Shown: piece by piece, positions 42,921 to 51,392 of the stretch
Position numbering within the stretch: position 1 is the stretch's first letter
Layout of the letters: every line of letters begins with the position of its first letter
NCBI RefSeq assembly: GCF_900107925.1
Contig: NZ_FNUJ01000006.1
Span: 702,712 to 766,711, forward strand
Length of the DNA: 64,000 nucleotides
Source: Amycolatopsis pretoriensis
Lineage (GTDB): Bacteria > Actinomycetota > Actinomycetes > Mycobacteriales > Pseudonocardiaceae
Reading direction: 5' to 3'
The notes under the pieces: generated by a model
Database searches by the model: none
The model's input: the letters and a program-made list of their open reading frames with translations, nothing else
Told to the model about the DNA's origin: nothing
Translations under genes and position numbers: made by a program

Positions 42921-45275
42921 ATGTCGCCGGTCGCCGCGCTCGAACCGGCCGCGGAGCTGTCCGCCACCGCCGAACCCCGCGGCACCACCGCGGCCGACCG
43001 CCGCCCCCGGCTGGCGGCGTACCTCTCCGCGGCCATCATCTTCGTGGTCATCGCGGGGTTCAGCGTGATCGGCGTCGTCAACCTGCTGCCCAGGTCGGTC
43101 GGCACCTTTCACGCCGCGTACGCCGTCCTGGCCGCCGCCGGGCTGCTGGCGATCCAGCTGCTGTGGTTCAGCCGCCCGACCACCCGCCTCGGCTCCACCG
43201 CCAGCCGGGTGCTGTTCGGGGTCGTGGTCGCGCTCGCCTACGTACCGCTGCTGACCTTCGGCGTGTCGTGGGCGATCATGCTCGTGTACGTCGGCGGCAC
43301 CGCGCTCCTGATCTTCCCCGCGCGGTACGGCTGGGCCGCGGTCGTCGTGGTCCTCCTCAGCACCGTCGTGGTCTACCAGGTGTTCGGTGCTTCGCCGGTG
43401 AGCACCGTCTACAACCTGTTCGGGACGCTCTTCTACGTCCTGGTCTTCTACCTGCTGTCGCGGCTCGCGCGGATGGTCCGCGAGCTGCACGCGGCCCGGA
43501 CCGAGCTGGCCCAGCGCGCGGTCGCCGAGCAGCGCCTGGCTTTCGCCCGCGACCTGCACGACCTGCTCGGGCTGAGCCTGTCCGCGATCGCGCTCAAGGG
43601 CGAGCTAGTGTCGCGCCTGATGCGCAAGTCCGCCGAGCGCGCCAAGGCGGAGCTCAGCGAAATCACCGCCACCGCCCAGCGCACGCTCTCCGACGTCCGC
43701 GCGGTGTCCCACGGCTACCGCGAGCTCTCGCTGGAGAAGGAGTCCCGGACGGCCGAAGGGCTGCTGTCGGCGTCGGAGATCGCCGTCCAGGTCCACCTCG
43801 ACCAGGGCGATCTGCCGGTTCAGGTCCGGACGCTGCTGGCCAAGGTGCTCCGCGAGGGCGTCACCAACGTCCTGCGCTACAGCGACGTCGAGCACTGCGA
43901 AATCGACGTCCGGCACCAGGACGGCAAGGTCGTCCTGGAGATCGTCAACGACGGCGTGGCGGCGGACGACCCGGCGCTCGCCCCGGGCAGCGCGCTGACG
44001 GCGCTGCCGGACGAAGTCGCCGCGCTCGGCGGCCGGGCGAGCGCGAAAGCGGGCCCGGACGGCCGGTTCCGGCTGCGCGTCGAGGTCCCCGTGCCCGGGC
44101 GGCCGGGCGAAACCGCCGCACGCGATGCCGGGGAGCGGTCGGAAAACACCTCGAAGCAGATCCGCCGGTTGCTGCCGGTGATCATGATGCTGATGGGGAT
44201 CGGCGCGACGGCGCACCTGCTCCAGCTGACCCCGCGGCCGTGGGAGATCGCGCTGGTCCTCGGTTCGATCGTGGCGTTGCTGGCCCTGCAGTTCTCGTAC
44301 TTCAACCGGCCCTCGACCCAGCTGCGGTCGGCGCAGAGCTACGGGATGCTCCTGGTCCAGGCCTGCCTGATCTACCTGCCGCTGCTGCCGCTCGGCCCGG
44401 CCTGGGTGAGCCTGCCCGGGCTGCTGATCGGCAACGCGCTGCTGGTGGTGCCACCGGTCGCGGGCTGGGCGTTCTTCGTCGTCAACATCGCCGCCTACGC
44501 CGAGATCCAGCGGATGTCGGGCGCGGACGTCGCGTCCACGATCTTCTACACCGCCGCGACGGTGATGACGAGCCTGGCCGTGTTCGGGCTGCTGTGGCTC
44601 GTCCGGCTGGTCACCGAGCTCGCCAGCACCCGCCGCCGGCTGGCCGAGATGGCGCTGGCCGAGGAGCGGCTGCGGTTCGCCCGCGACCTGCACGACCTGC
44701 TCGGCATGAGCCTGTCGGCGATCGCGCTGAAGAGCGAGCTGACCGCCCGGGTGCTGCCGCTGGACCGCGACCGCGCGGCGGCGGAGCTGACCGAGGTCCT
44801 CGGACTGACCCGGCAGGCGCTCTCGGACGTCCGGTCCGTGGCGAGCGGCTACCGCGAGCTGTCCCTGGACGGCGAGTCCCGCACGGCGAAGTCGGTCCTG
44901 GCGGCCGCGGATGTGCGCGTGCGGATGGAGATGCTCGGCGACGACCTGCCGACCCCGGTGCGCACGGTGCTGGCGGTGGTGCTGCGCGAGGGCGTCACGA
45001 ACGTGCTGCGCCACAGCAGCGTGGAGAGCTGCGAGATAGCGATGCGCCGCACGGACGGCGGCATCAGCCTCGACATCGTGAACGACGGCGTCGAGCGCGA
45101 CGGGGCCGCGGAACCCGCGGTGCCGGAACCGCGAGCGGTGGCGGTGCCGCGGGACTCGTCGCCGGGCAGCGGGATCGGGAACCTGTCCCACCGGGTGGCG
45201 GACCTCGGGGGCGAGCTGACGGCGGGAGTCGAGCCGGACGGCCGGTTCCGGCTGCGCGCGGTCGTTCCCGCCTGA
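42921..45275 (+). CDS. Tandem-fused double histidine kinase
   Basis: A 784-residue membrane protein made of two complete NarL-partner-type histidine kinases in one chain. Half one has membrane helices at about residues 35-190, HisKA_3 FARDLHDLLGLSLSAIALKG with His213 and an HATPase domain to about 395. Half two has helices at about 415-560, FARDLHDLLGMSLSAIALKS with His591 and an HATPase to 784. Half two keeps the ATP-lid motif GSGIGNLSHRV. In half one the same place reads GSALTALPDEV, so its ATP site is probably impaired while the phospho-acceptor His is intact. Likely partner regulators are RR1 (convergent) and RR2. GGGGG precedes the ATG at a long spacing, so the start is not certain. Confidence 0.92.
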   Translation: MSPVAALEPAAELSATAEPRGTTAADRRPRLAAYLSAAIIFVVIAGFSVIGVVNLLPRSVGTFHAAYAVLAAAGLLAIQLLWFSRPTTRLGSTASRVLFGVVVALAYVPLLTFGVSWAIMLVYVGGTALLIFPARYGWAAVVVVLLSTVVVYQVFGASPVSTVYNLFGTLFYVLVFYLLSRLARMVRELHAARTELAQRAVAEQRLAFARDLHDLLGLSLSAIALKGELVSRLMRKSAERAKAELSEITATAQRTLSDVRAVSHGYRELSLEKESRTAEGLLSASEIAVQVHLDQGDLPVQVRTLLAKVLREGVTNVLRYSDVEHCEIDVRHQDGKVVLEIVNDGVAADDPALAPGSALTALPDEVAALGGRASAKAGPDGRFRLRVEVPVPGRPGETAARDAGERSENTSKQIRRLLPVIMMLMGIGATAHLLQLTPRPWEIALVLGSIVALLALQFSYFNRPSTQLRSAQSYGMLLVQACLIYLPLLPLGPAWVSLPGLLIGNALLVVPPVAGWAFFVVNIAAYAEIQRMSGADVASTIFYTAATVMTSLAVFGLLWLVRLVTELASTRRRLAEMALAEERLRFARDLHDLLGMSLSAIALKSELTARVLPLDRDRAAAELTEVLGLTRQALSDVRSVASGYRELSLDGESRTAKSVLAAADVRVRMEMLGDDLPTPVRTVLAVVLREGVTNVLRHSSVESCEIAMRRTDGGISLDIVNDGVERDGAAEPAVPEPRAVAVPRDSSPGSGIGNLSHRVADLGGELTAGVEPDGRFRLRAVVPA

Positions 45276-45404
45276 CCCCCGGAAGTCCGGCCCGGCACGC
45301 GACCACAGGCCCGGCAACAGGATGGGCGCCCTCCACCGAGGACCGAACCGGACGAAGGCTTCGGGCCGGGACCGACCGAGCTGGTCTGGACCTCCGCCCC
45401 CCGG

Positions 45405-46010
45405 TCACAGCCAGCCGGACTCCTCCGCGATCCTGATCGCGTCGACCCGGTTGCGGGCGTTGAGCTTCGCCACCACCGTCGTGAGGTAGTTCCGTACTGT
45501 CCCGGCGGAAAGGTACAGCCGGGCCGCCACCTCGACCGTTCCGTAGCCCTGCGCGGTCATCCGCAGCACGTCGAGCTCGCGGGCGGTCAGCGGGCAGTCC
45601 ACCGTGTCCCACGCGGCCAGCGCCAGGTCGCCGTCCACCATGCGGCGGCCGGCCAGCACCCCGCGGACCGCGTTCGCCAGCTTGTCGGGCGGCGCGTCCT
45701 TGAGCAGGAAGCCGCCCACCTTGGCGTCCAGCGCCCGCCTCAGCGTGCCGGGACGGCCCAGGCTGGTCAGGATGAGGGTCCGGCAGTCCGGCAGGTGTTC
45801 GTGCAGCTCACCGGCCGCGGTGAGGCCGTCCTTGCCGGGCAGGTCGATGTCGATGACGGCCACCTGCGCCTGCTTGGCGCGCGCGGCGGGCAGGATGTCG
45901 AGCCCGGAGGCGACCTCGGCGACCACGTCGATGTCGGGTTCGAGCCGCAGCAGCGCCACCAGTGCTCCCCGCACGATGTGCATGTCCTCGGCCACCAGCA
46001 CTCTGATCAC
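45405..46010 (-). CDS. NarL/LuxR-type response regulator (RR1)
   Basis: A 201-residue response regulator. The receiver domain has the acidic pair AEDM, phospho-acceptor Asp54 in VIDIDLPGKDG, LTSLGRPG and Lys in FLLKDAPPDKL. The C-terminal LuxR helix-turn-helix is CPLTARELDVLRMTAQGYG...GTVRNYLTTVVAKLNARNR. The GTG start at 46010 with GGAGG five bases upstream aligns exactly with RR2; an in-frame GTG six codons earlier is less likely. It is convergent with the double kinase gene. RR2 is nearly the same protein throughout, pointing to a recent duplication. Confidence 0.92.
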   Translation of the reverse strand: MIRVLVAEDMHIVRGALVALLRLEPDIDVVAEVASGLDILPAARAKQAQVAVIDIDLPGKDGLTAAGELHEHLPDCRTLILTSLGRPGTLRRALDAKVGGFLLKDAPPDKLANAVRGVLAGRRMVDGDLALAAWDTVDCPLTARELDVLRMTAQGYGTVEVAARLYLSAGTVRNYLTTVVAKLNARNRVDAIRIAEESGWL

Positions 46011-46334
46011 GGGTGCCTCCGCACTCACGATTCCCCAGAAGCTCAGTTAAACATTCTGCTTGACGAATCGGTTGCACCATTCGGGCACCACTTTTGCGGT
46101 GCTGCCGTGAAATGCACATGCACGGGTTAGGACCAGGTTAAAAACGCCTACTCGCGCCCGGGCGGCTACCAGCCGTCACGATCGCGGGGACTTCTCGTCA
46201 CCCGTGTCGGAAATTTTCCGGCCAGGTCGTTTGTGGACTCCCCGACGCTCCCGGCGCGGCCGAGCCGGCCGCGGCGGGCGCGCTGGGCGCCCGGCGTGGC
46301 CGGCTCGCGACGCCAAGAACTGCGCAAACGCACG
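46011..46334. other. Gap between RR1 and the TOMM precursor
   Basis: About 324 bp without a gene. The RR1-proximal 130 bp is less GC-rich (ATTCTGCTTGACGAATCGG at 46051) and should carry the RR1 promoter. The distal part holds the precursor's terminator hairpin and one AAACGCACGT site at 46326. Confidence 0.5.
46261..46307 (-). terminator. Stem-loop after the TOMM precursor gene
   Basis: Outer arms CGAGCCGGCC (46261-46270) and GGCCGGCTCG (46298-46307) pair perfectly, with an inner GCGGGCGC/GGCGCCCG stem. It begins 27 bases past the precursor stop. It would give a short, stable precursor transcript. Confidence 0.7.
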
Positions 46335-46520
46335 TCAGGCCGCGTCGAGCATGTCCGCCCGGCAGATGCACGCACCGCCGCAGCCTCGCACGGCGCCCCG
46401 GGAACCGTCGATGCTGAAGTGCTCGAAACGGTCGATCACGAGGTCGGAACCCACGTTTTCGAGCTCGATTCCCAAATCGACGAAAAGCGCGCGGACGTTG
46501 ACGGAACCCAGTGCGGACAT
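46335..46520 (-). CDS. TOMM precursor peptide (candidate)
   Basis: A 61-residue peptide with GGGAG six bases before its ATG and a terminator after it. The first 40 residues form a leader with acidic helices (VRALFVDLGIELENV, DLVIDRFEHF). The C-terminal part, from about SIDGSRG, is Gly/Cys-rich with GCGGACICR followed by ADMLDAA. It has three Cys and two Ser that could become thiazoles and oxazoles. It is on the same strand as the cyclodehydratase and SagB-type dehydrogenase genes, about 3.4 kb away, and no other Cys-rich small gene is nearer. The leader/core border is a guess, and processing protease and exporter are not seen. Confidence 0.75.
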   Translation of the reverse strand: MSALGSVNVRALFVDLGIELENVGSDLVIDRFEHFSIDGSRGAVRGCGGACICRADMLDAA

Positions 46521-46975
46521 GTTCTGCTCCCAGTGGCGAAGATGAATGCTTCACGTGCCATAAATCGTCGCCAACGAACGCAGCATCAGCCAGTGCCCGC
46601 ATCATCGCCGTGATGTGGCTTACACATGGTCCGTGCGGTTTCGGGGAAGACTCCGAACGGGCTAGCAAGGGGGTCGAACCCCGTCGAACACCCCGGTTTT
46701 CGTCACTTTGCGCACCCGCGCGCATCCCGCCTGCTACCGCGGGTGTGAGAAACGCATGTGCTCCCGGCGCCGGAGTTCCCGTTCCGGGCCCGCTTCACAC
46801 CCGATGTGCAAAACGCATGTCCGGGACCGGTGAAATCCACGCGGACCAGTGCACAGAGCACTTAAGAAGTAGACGCTCGCCGACCTACAGTTTTGGTCGA
46901 AATCACATCGCCCGCACCGGACGCCTTCACGGGAAGACGCCCAGGCGGCATTGTCGACCGGGAGGGACGGCCACC
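46521..46975. promoter_or_regulatory. Divergent promoter region, TOMM precursor / AraC-2, with AAACGCATGT repeats
   Basis: About 455 bp without a gene. AAACGCATGT occurs at 46750-46759 and 46811-46820 in the same orientation, 61 bases apart, each preceded by a G-rich GTGAG/GTGCA. A third related copy (AAACGCACGT) lies at 46326-46335 at the end of the precursor gene. The placement suits control of both divergent genes by an AraC-type protein. Confidence 0.65.
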
Positions 46976-47725
46976 ATGGATGAGATCGTCCGGCAAGCCG
47001 TGGCACGCGCCATCGTGACCATGCGAGACAACCTGGGCGAGCGGCTCACGATCGACGACCTCGCCCGCGCGGCCATGTTCAGCAAGTTCCACTTCACCCG
47101 GGTGTTCCTGCGGGTCACCGGGCTGTCGCCGGGGCGGTTCCTTTCCGCCCTGCGGCTCGCGGAGGCCAAGCGCCTGCTCGCGACCACGGTCATCTCGGTG
47201 GCCGACATCAGCCACCAGGTCGGCTACAACAGCGTCGGCACCTTCAGCGCCCGGTTCAGCGGCAGCGTCGGCGTTTCGCCGTCGGGTTACCGGCAGCTGC
47301 GGGGCATGGCGCCGCGGCTGGCCGACCGGCAGGCCCAGCCGGGCTCCGGGACGACCGTGCGCGGCCAGCTGCGCGTCGCGCCGTCGGCCGAGGTCGGACC
47401 GGTTTTCGTCGGGTTGTTCGCGGCCCGGATCGCCGAGGGCGCGCCGGCGCGGTTCGCCGTCCTGCCCGGCCCGGGACCGTATGCACTCGCAGACGTTCCG
47501 CTGGGCTCGTGGTACGTGCTCACCCACGCCTACGGCTGCGGCGAGGTCGACAACCACACCCTGCGGCCCTACACCGGCCTGACCGGCCCGGTGACCGTCC
47601 ACCGCGGTGTCACGGCGAGCCTGGCCGACGTCCGGCTGCGCCCGCGGCACGGCTTCGACCCGCCGGTCCTGCTCGCGCTGCCCGACCTCCGCCAGCCCGC
47701 GGTGGCCCGCCCGATGGCCGGTTGA
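46976..47725 (+). CDS. AraC-family regulator (AraC-2)
   Basis: A 249-residue regulator with an N-terminal pair of AraC helix-turn-helix motifs (LTIDDLARAAMFSKFHFTRV, ISVADISHQVGYNSVGTF). Its C-terminal domain resembles that of AraC-1 (VGPVFVGLFAARIAEG, ALADVPLGSW). It lacks the roughly 35-residue N-terminal lead of AraC-1. GGGAGGG lies upstream of the ATG. It is divergent from the TOMM precursor, which it probably controls. Confidence 0.9.
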   Translation: MDEIVRQAVARAIVTMRDNLGERLTIDDLARAAMFSKFHFTRVFLRVTGLSPGRFLSALRLAEAKRLLATTVISVADISHQVGYNSVGTFSARFSGSVGVSPSGYRQLRGMAPRLADRQAQPGSGTTVRGQLRVAPSAEVGPVFVGLFAARIAEGAPARFAVLPGPGPYALADVPLGSWYVLTHAYGCGEVDNHTLRPYTGLTGPVTVHRGVTASLADVRLRPRHGFDPPVLLALPDLRQPAVARPMAG

Positions 47726-47961
47726 GTGCGGTCCGGGTGCGGGCAATTCCCGGCTGCCGAATCCGCCGCCCGTTAATCCCCGGGCGGCGGGTTCACCACG
47801 TCCGAGTTCACGGCAGCCATTCGGCCCAGCCGGAACTCGCGGCCCGGACGGGGAATTCCCGGCCATTCACCTCCGGTGCGTTCGCGCGAAACACCGTCGC
47901 GGCCGGGCAATGGCGTACAATTGCGGTTCGGAGTCAACGGACTGGGGTGCGAGGTACCGTC

Positions 47962-48567
47962 GTGATCAAGGTGTTGCTGGCCGAGGACATGCACATGGTC
48001 CGCGGCGCCCTGGTCGCCCTCCTCAACCTGGAGTCCGACATCGAAGTGGTCGCCGAGGTCTCCACCGGCGACCAGATCCTGCCGGCCGCCAAGGCGGCCC
48101 AGCCCGACGTCGCGGTCATCGACATCGACCTGCCGGGCAAGGACGGGCTGTCGGCGGCGGTCGAGATCCACGAGAGCCTCCCGGACGTCCACACGCTGAT
48201 CCTGACCAGCCTCGGCCGCCCGGGCACGGTCCGTCGCGCGCTCGACGCGAAGGTGAACGGCTTCCTGCTCAAGGACTCGCCGTCGGACAAGCTGGCGAAC
48301 GCGGTCCGCTCGGTCGCGATCGGCCGCCGCGTCATCGACAGCGAACTGGCGCTGGCCGCCTGGGAAACCGACGACTGCCCGCTCACACCGCGCGAAATCG
48401 AGATCCTGTCGCTGGCCGCTCGAGGGCGCAACGTGGCCGACATCGCGGCGGAGCTGTTCCTCTCGGCCGGCACGGTCCGCAACTACCTGGCCGCGGTGGT
48501 CACGAAACTCAACGCGCGCAACCGGGTCCACGCGATCCGCATCGCGACCGAAGCGGAATGGCTTTAG
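47962..48567 (+). CDS. NarL/LuxR-type response regulator (RR2)
   Basis: A 201-residue response regulator, same length as RR1 and very similar along its whole length: AEDMHMVRGALVALLNLE, Asp54 in VIDIDLPGKDG, and LuxR helices ending in GTVRNYLAAVVTKLNARNR. GTG start with GAGG eight bases upstream. It is convergent with kinase HK2 (43-bp gap, small CCGGCC/GGCCGG hairpin). It probably pairs with HK2 or the double kinase. Confidence 0.92.
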   Translation: MIKVLLAEDMHMVRGALVALLNLESDIEVVAEVSTGDQILPAAKAAQPDVAVIDIDLPGKDGLSAAVEIHESLPDVHTLILTSLGRPGTVRRALDAKVNGFLLKDSPSDKLANAVRSVAIGRRVIDSELALAAWETDDCPLTPREIEILSLAARGRNVADIAAELFLSAGTVRNYLAAVVTKLNARNRVHAIRIATEAEWL

Positions 48568-48610
48568 CCCCCACCGGGTGAACCGGCCCGCGAGGCCGGC
48601 CGGAAAGCGC

Positions 48611-49816
48611 TTACGCCGAGAGCTCGTCCGCCGTCCGGTGCCGGCGCACCCCGCCGCAGCCCACCGGGACCGCCGCCAGCAGCCGGTGCGTACCGTCCGC
48701 ACCGGACTCCGCCGCCAGCGTCCCGCCGAGTGACTCCACCCGGTCGACCAGGTTGCGCAGCCCCGATCCCGACGCCGTGCCGCCGTCGGCGGGACCGCCC
48801 GCGCCGTCGTTGACGATCTCCAGCCAGGCCGTCCCGTCCTCCTTGCTCACCGAGAACGCGCACCAGCTCGCGGTGCTGTGCCGCACCACGTTCGTCACGC
48901 CTTCGCGCAGCACCGCCGCCAGGGCGGTCGCCACCTCCGGGGGCAGGTCCGCGGTCCCCGAACGGGCGACCGTCACCCGGGTCCCGGCCGCGCTCAGCAC
49001 CGCCGCCGCGGCCCGGCACTCGTCGTCCAGCGACAGCTCGCGGTAGCCCGCCGCGACCGTGCGGACGTCGGCCAGCGCGCGCCGCGACATGATCAGCAGC
49101 TCGGCGAGCTCCTCCTTCGCGCGATCCGGCTGGCCGATCACCAACCGGTCCACGAGTTCACCCTTCAGGGTGATCGCCGACAGGCTGAGACCGAGCAGGT
49201 CGTGGACGTCGCGGGAGAACCGCTTGCGCTCCTCGGCGATCGCGTTCCGCTTCAGCTCCCGGCGTTCCTCTTCGCGCTCGGCGGTCAGCCGCACCGCCGC
49301 GCCCACCCCGGAGAGCGCCAGCGCGGCGATCCCGGCGGACACCGCGCCCGCGAGACCGGCGTCCACCGAACCGGCCGCCCACGCGGCCAAGAGCCCCGCG
49401 CCGACGCACACGAGCCCCGCCGCGGGCACCGCCCGCGCCGGCCGGACGGCCAGCAGCAGCCCGCCGGCGAGGAACCCGCCCGCGGCGCTCCACAGGGCGC
49501 CCAGCTGCACCATCGGCCCGTAGCCCAGCAAAGCCTGCGCGACCAGCGCCAGGCCGGGACGGCGGACACCGCCGTGCGCGAACGCGGTCAGGTGCACTCC
49601 CGCGAGGGCCGCCGCGCACGCCAGCGCGAGCAGCCGCGGCACCCAGGACTCCCGCTCGGCCAGCACGGGGAGCACCGCCGTCAGCGCGACCGCGGCGGCG
49701 GCCGCCACCGGACCGGCGGCGACGAGCGCGTGGAAGTCCGGCCGCTCCGCTCGCTCCTTCGCCGGCATTGCTGCCCGGATCCGGAACTTTCCCCGCAGCC
49801 GAACCGGATACGCCAC
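48611..49816 (-). CDS. NarL-partner histidine kinase (HK2)
   Basis: A 401-residue sensor kinase. About six hydrophobic segments (residues 30-190) are followed by HisKA_3 (FSRDVHDLLGLSLSAITLKG) and an HATPase domain with N box LREGVTNVVRHS, IVNDGAGG and an intact lid GSGLRNLVDRVESLGG. The catalytic part is closely related to both halves of the double kinase. GTG 49816 is chosen for its GGAGG; ATG at 49768 is an alternative. It sits between RR2 and the TOMM enzymes and is a likely sensor for this locus. Confidence 0.9.
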   Translation of the reverse strand: MAYPVRLRGKFRIRAAMPAKERAERPDFHALVAAGPVAAAAAVALTAVLPVLAERESWVPRLLALACAAALAGVHLTAFAHGGVRRPGLALVAQALLGYGPMVQLGALWSAAGGFLAGGLLLAVRPARAVPAAGLVCVGAGLLAAWAAGSVDAGLAGAVSAGIAALALSGVGAAVRLTAEREEERRELKRNAIAEERKRFSRDVHDLLGLSLSAITLKGELVDRLVIGQPDRAKEELAELLIMSRRALADVRTVAAGYRELSLDDECRAAAAVLSAAGTRVTVARSGTADLPPEVATALAAVLREGVTNVVRHSTASWCAFSVSKEDGTAWLEIVNDGAGGPADGGTASGSGLRNLVDRVESLGGTLAAESGADGTHRLLAAVPVGCGGVRRHRTADELSA

Positions 49817-49892
49817 GGCGCCTCCCACCTCACCCGCACCCCAGGTCCCCAACGGTAACAGGGCAAACGGTCAGGAGAGAGGCTTCGCCCGG

Positions 49893-51347
49893 TCAGCCAG
49901 GGGTGGTACCCCCCGGGAAATCGAGCACGCACTCGCCGACGCTGACCTCGGCGGGCCACTCCAGTTTCAGCGAGCGGTCCACGCGGTCGCCCGCGTCGAC
50001 CGGCACGGCGTGCGCGGCGAGTCCCATCGCCTTCGCCGCCAGGTAGAGCACCTGCTGCAGCGCGCCGACGTGCACCAGCGTCGTCGCGTACGCGGCGCTG
50101 CCGAGCACCCACGCGATCCGCGACATCCGCGCGGTCATCGTCAGCAGCACCGAGGGCCGGCGGTGGCTGCCCGCCCCGACCATCGCCAGGTCCAGCATGC
50201 CGTCCAGGACACCGAGGTCGTCGTTGATCAGCGTCAGCGTGTGCCACAGCGGGTCGTAGTGGTAGATCCCCCGCGCGAGGTCCGCGCACCGGTTGATCCC
50301 GACGTAGATCTCCAGCTCGTACAGGCAGGCGACGCTGAAGTACGGCCGCTGCGACGCCTCGTGGCCCGGCCCGCCGGGCAGGTACGCCGGCCCGATCGAG
50401 CGCACCCGCGCGGCGCGGAAGAGGAACTCCCCGACCTGTTCGGCCGACAGCGCGCGCTCGGTGACCTCGGGGCACGAGTGGTCGTGTTCGAGCAGCGTCG
50501 CGAGCGTCGGGTCGGTCGCCTTGAGCACGGCCGGGTCGGGACGGTGCAGGGGGAAGGTCGGGCCGGCGGTGATCTGCTTGACCACCGGCGGCTCGGCGCC
50601 CGCCCGGTGCTCCTCCGGGTCCGGCGGGCCACCTTTGAGCCACGTCCGGCTGCGGGCGTGGAACATCAGGTCGTCCGGCGACCAGACGGCGAGGTCGGTG
50701 TCGGTGTCCTCGGCGAACCCGGCCCAGTCGTCGGCCACCAGCACGACGCCGGCGGCCACCAGGAACGCGACGACGTCGGCCACGACCGCTTCGGTGAGCC
50801 CGCACGTCTCGGCGACCTGGGCGACGGTCACCGGCCCGGCCAGCGACGACGCCACGGCCACCGCGGGCGGCCGCAGCAGCGCGACGCGGTACCGGGCGCG
50901 CGGCGACTCCAGCAGCAGCCCGCCGCCGTCCGGGCGCATCGCCGAATACCGCGACAGCTTGATCAGCCGGCCGGGCGGCACCGCGTCGGCCGGGAAGACC
51001 GGCGCCTGGGTCACCGGGATGGCCGAGAGCACCGGCCCGCGGCCGTCGTTGAGCGCGAGCGAGTGCACGACCGAGCCGGACAGCTGGTTGAGGACCTTGC
51101 GCAGCGTCCCCGCCCACGCCTCGGCGCCGTTGCCCGCCGACGTCGCGAGGTTCCCCATCGAGATCGGGCCGAGCGCCATCCGGCCCAGCGATTCGCGGAC
51201 CGGCCTGGGGATGCCCGCCAGTTCGTACTCACCCCACCAGGTGATCGCGACGATCGTGTCGTCGTCCCCCGCCTCCAGCAGGGTGTCTTCGGTGAGGGAC
51301 CAGAGCCGGACGGTCTCCGGGAGCTCGTCCGGGGGGTAAGCAGGCAC
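49893..51347 (-). CDS. SagB-type azoline dehydrogenase
   Basis: A 484-residue SagB-type dehydrogenase. The C-terminal 270 residues are an FMN nitroreductase-like domain (SIGPAYLPGG, LYELEIYVGINRC, GAGSHRRPSVLLTMTARMSR, LVHVGALQQVLYLAAKAMGL). The N-terminal 210 residues include a winged-helix-like segment (VTVAQVAETCGLTEAVVADV). It oxidises azoline rings made by the cyclodehydratase to aromatic azoles. GTG start with GAGGAG six bases upstream. It follows the cyclodehydratase gene after 45 bp, so the two form an operon. The dehydrogenase implies thiazole/oxazole rather than only azoline rings in the product. Confidence 0.88.
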   Translation of the reverse strand: MPAYPPDELPETVRLWSLTEDTLLEAGDDDTIVAITWWGEYELAGIPRPVRESLGRMALGPISMGNLATSAGNGAEAWAGTLRKVLNQLSGSVVHSLALNDGRGPVLSAIPVTQAPVFPADAVPPGRLIKLSRYSAMRPDGGGLLLESPRARYRVALLRPPAVAVASSLAGPVTVAQVAETCGLTEAVVADVVAFLVAAGVVLVADDWAGFAEDTDTDLAVWSPDDLMFHARSRTWLKGGPPDPEEHRAGAEPPVVKQITAGPTFPLHRPDPAVLKATDPTLATLLEHDHSCPEVTERALSAEQVGEFLFRAARVRSIGPAYLPGGPGHEASQRPYFSVACLYELEIYVGINRCADLARGIYHYDPLWHTLTLINDDLGVLDGMLDLAMVGAGSHRRPSVLLTMTARMSRIAWVLGSAAYATTLVHVGALQQVLYLAAKAMGLAAHAVPVDAGDRVDRSLKLEWPAEVSVGECVLDFPGGTTPG

Positions 51348-51392
51348 GGCCAACTCCTCAAGCCAACAGCGAAACCGAGCCCGTGGCGGCGC

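Noticed and set aside
46204..46613. Plus-strand frames over the TOMM precursor
   Set aside because: No ribosome site and Arg/Ala/Pro-rich composition; the minus-strand precursor has a ribosome site, leader/core layout and terminator.
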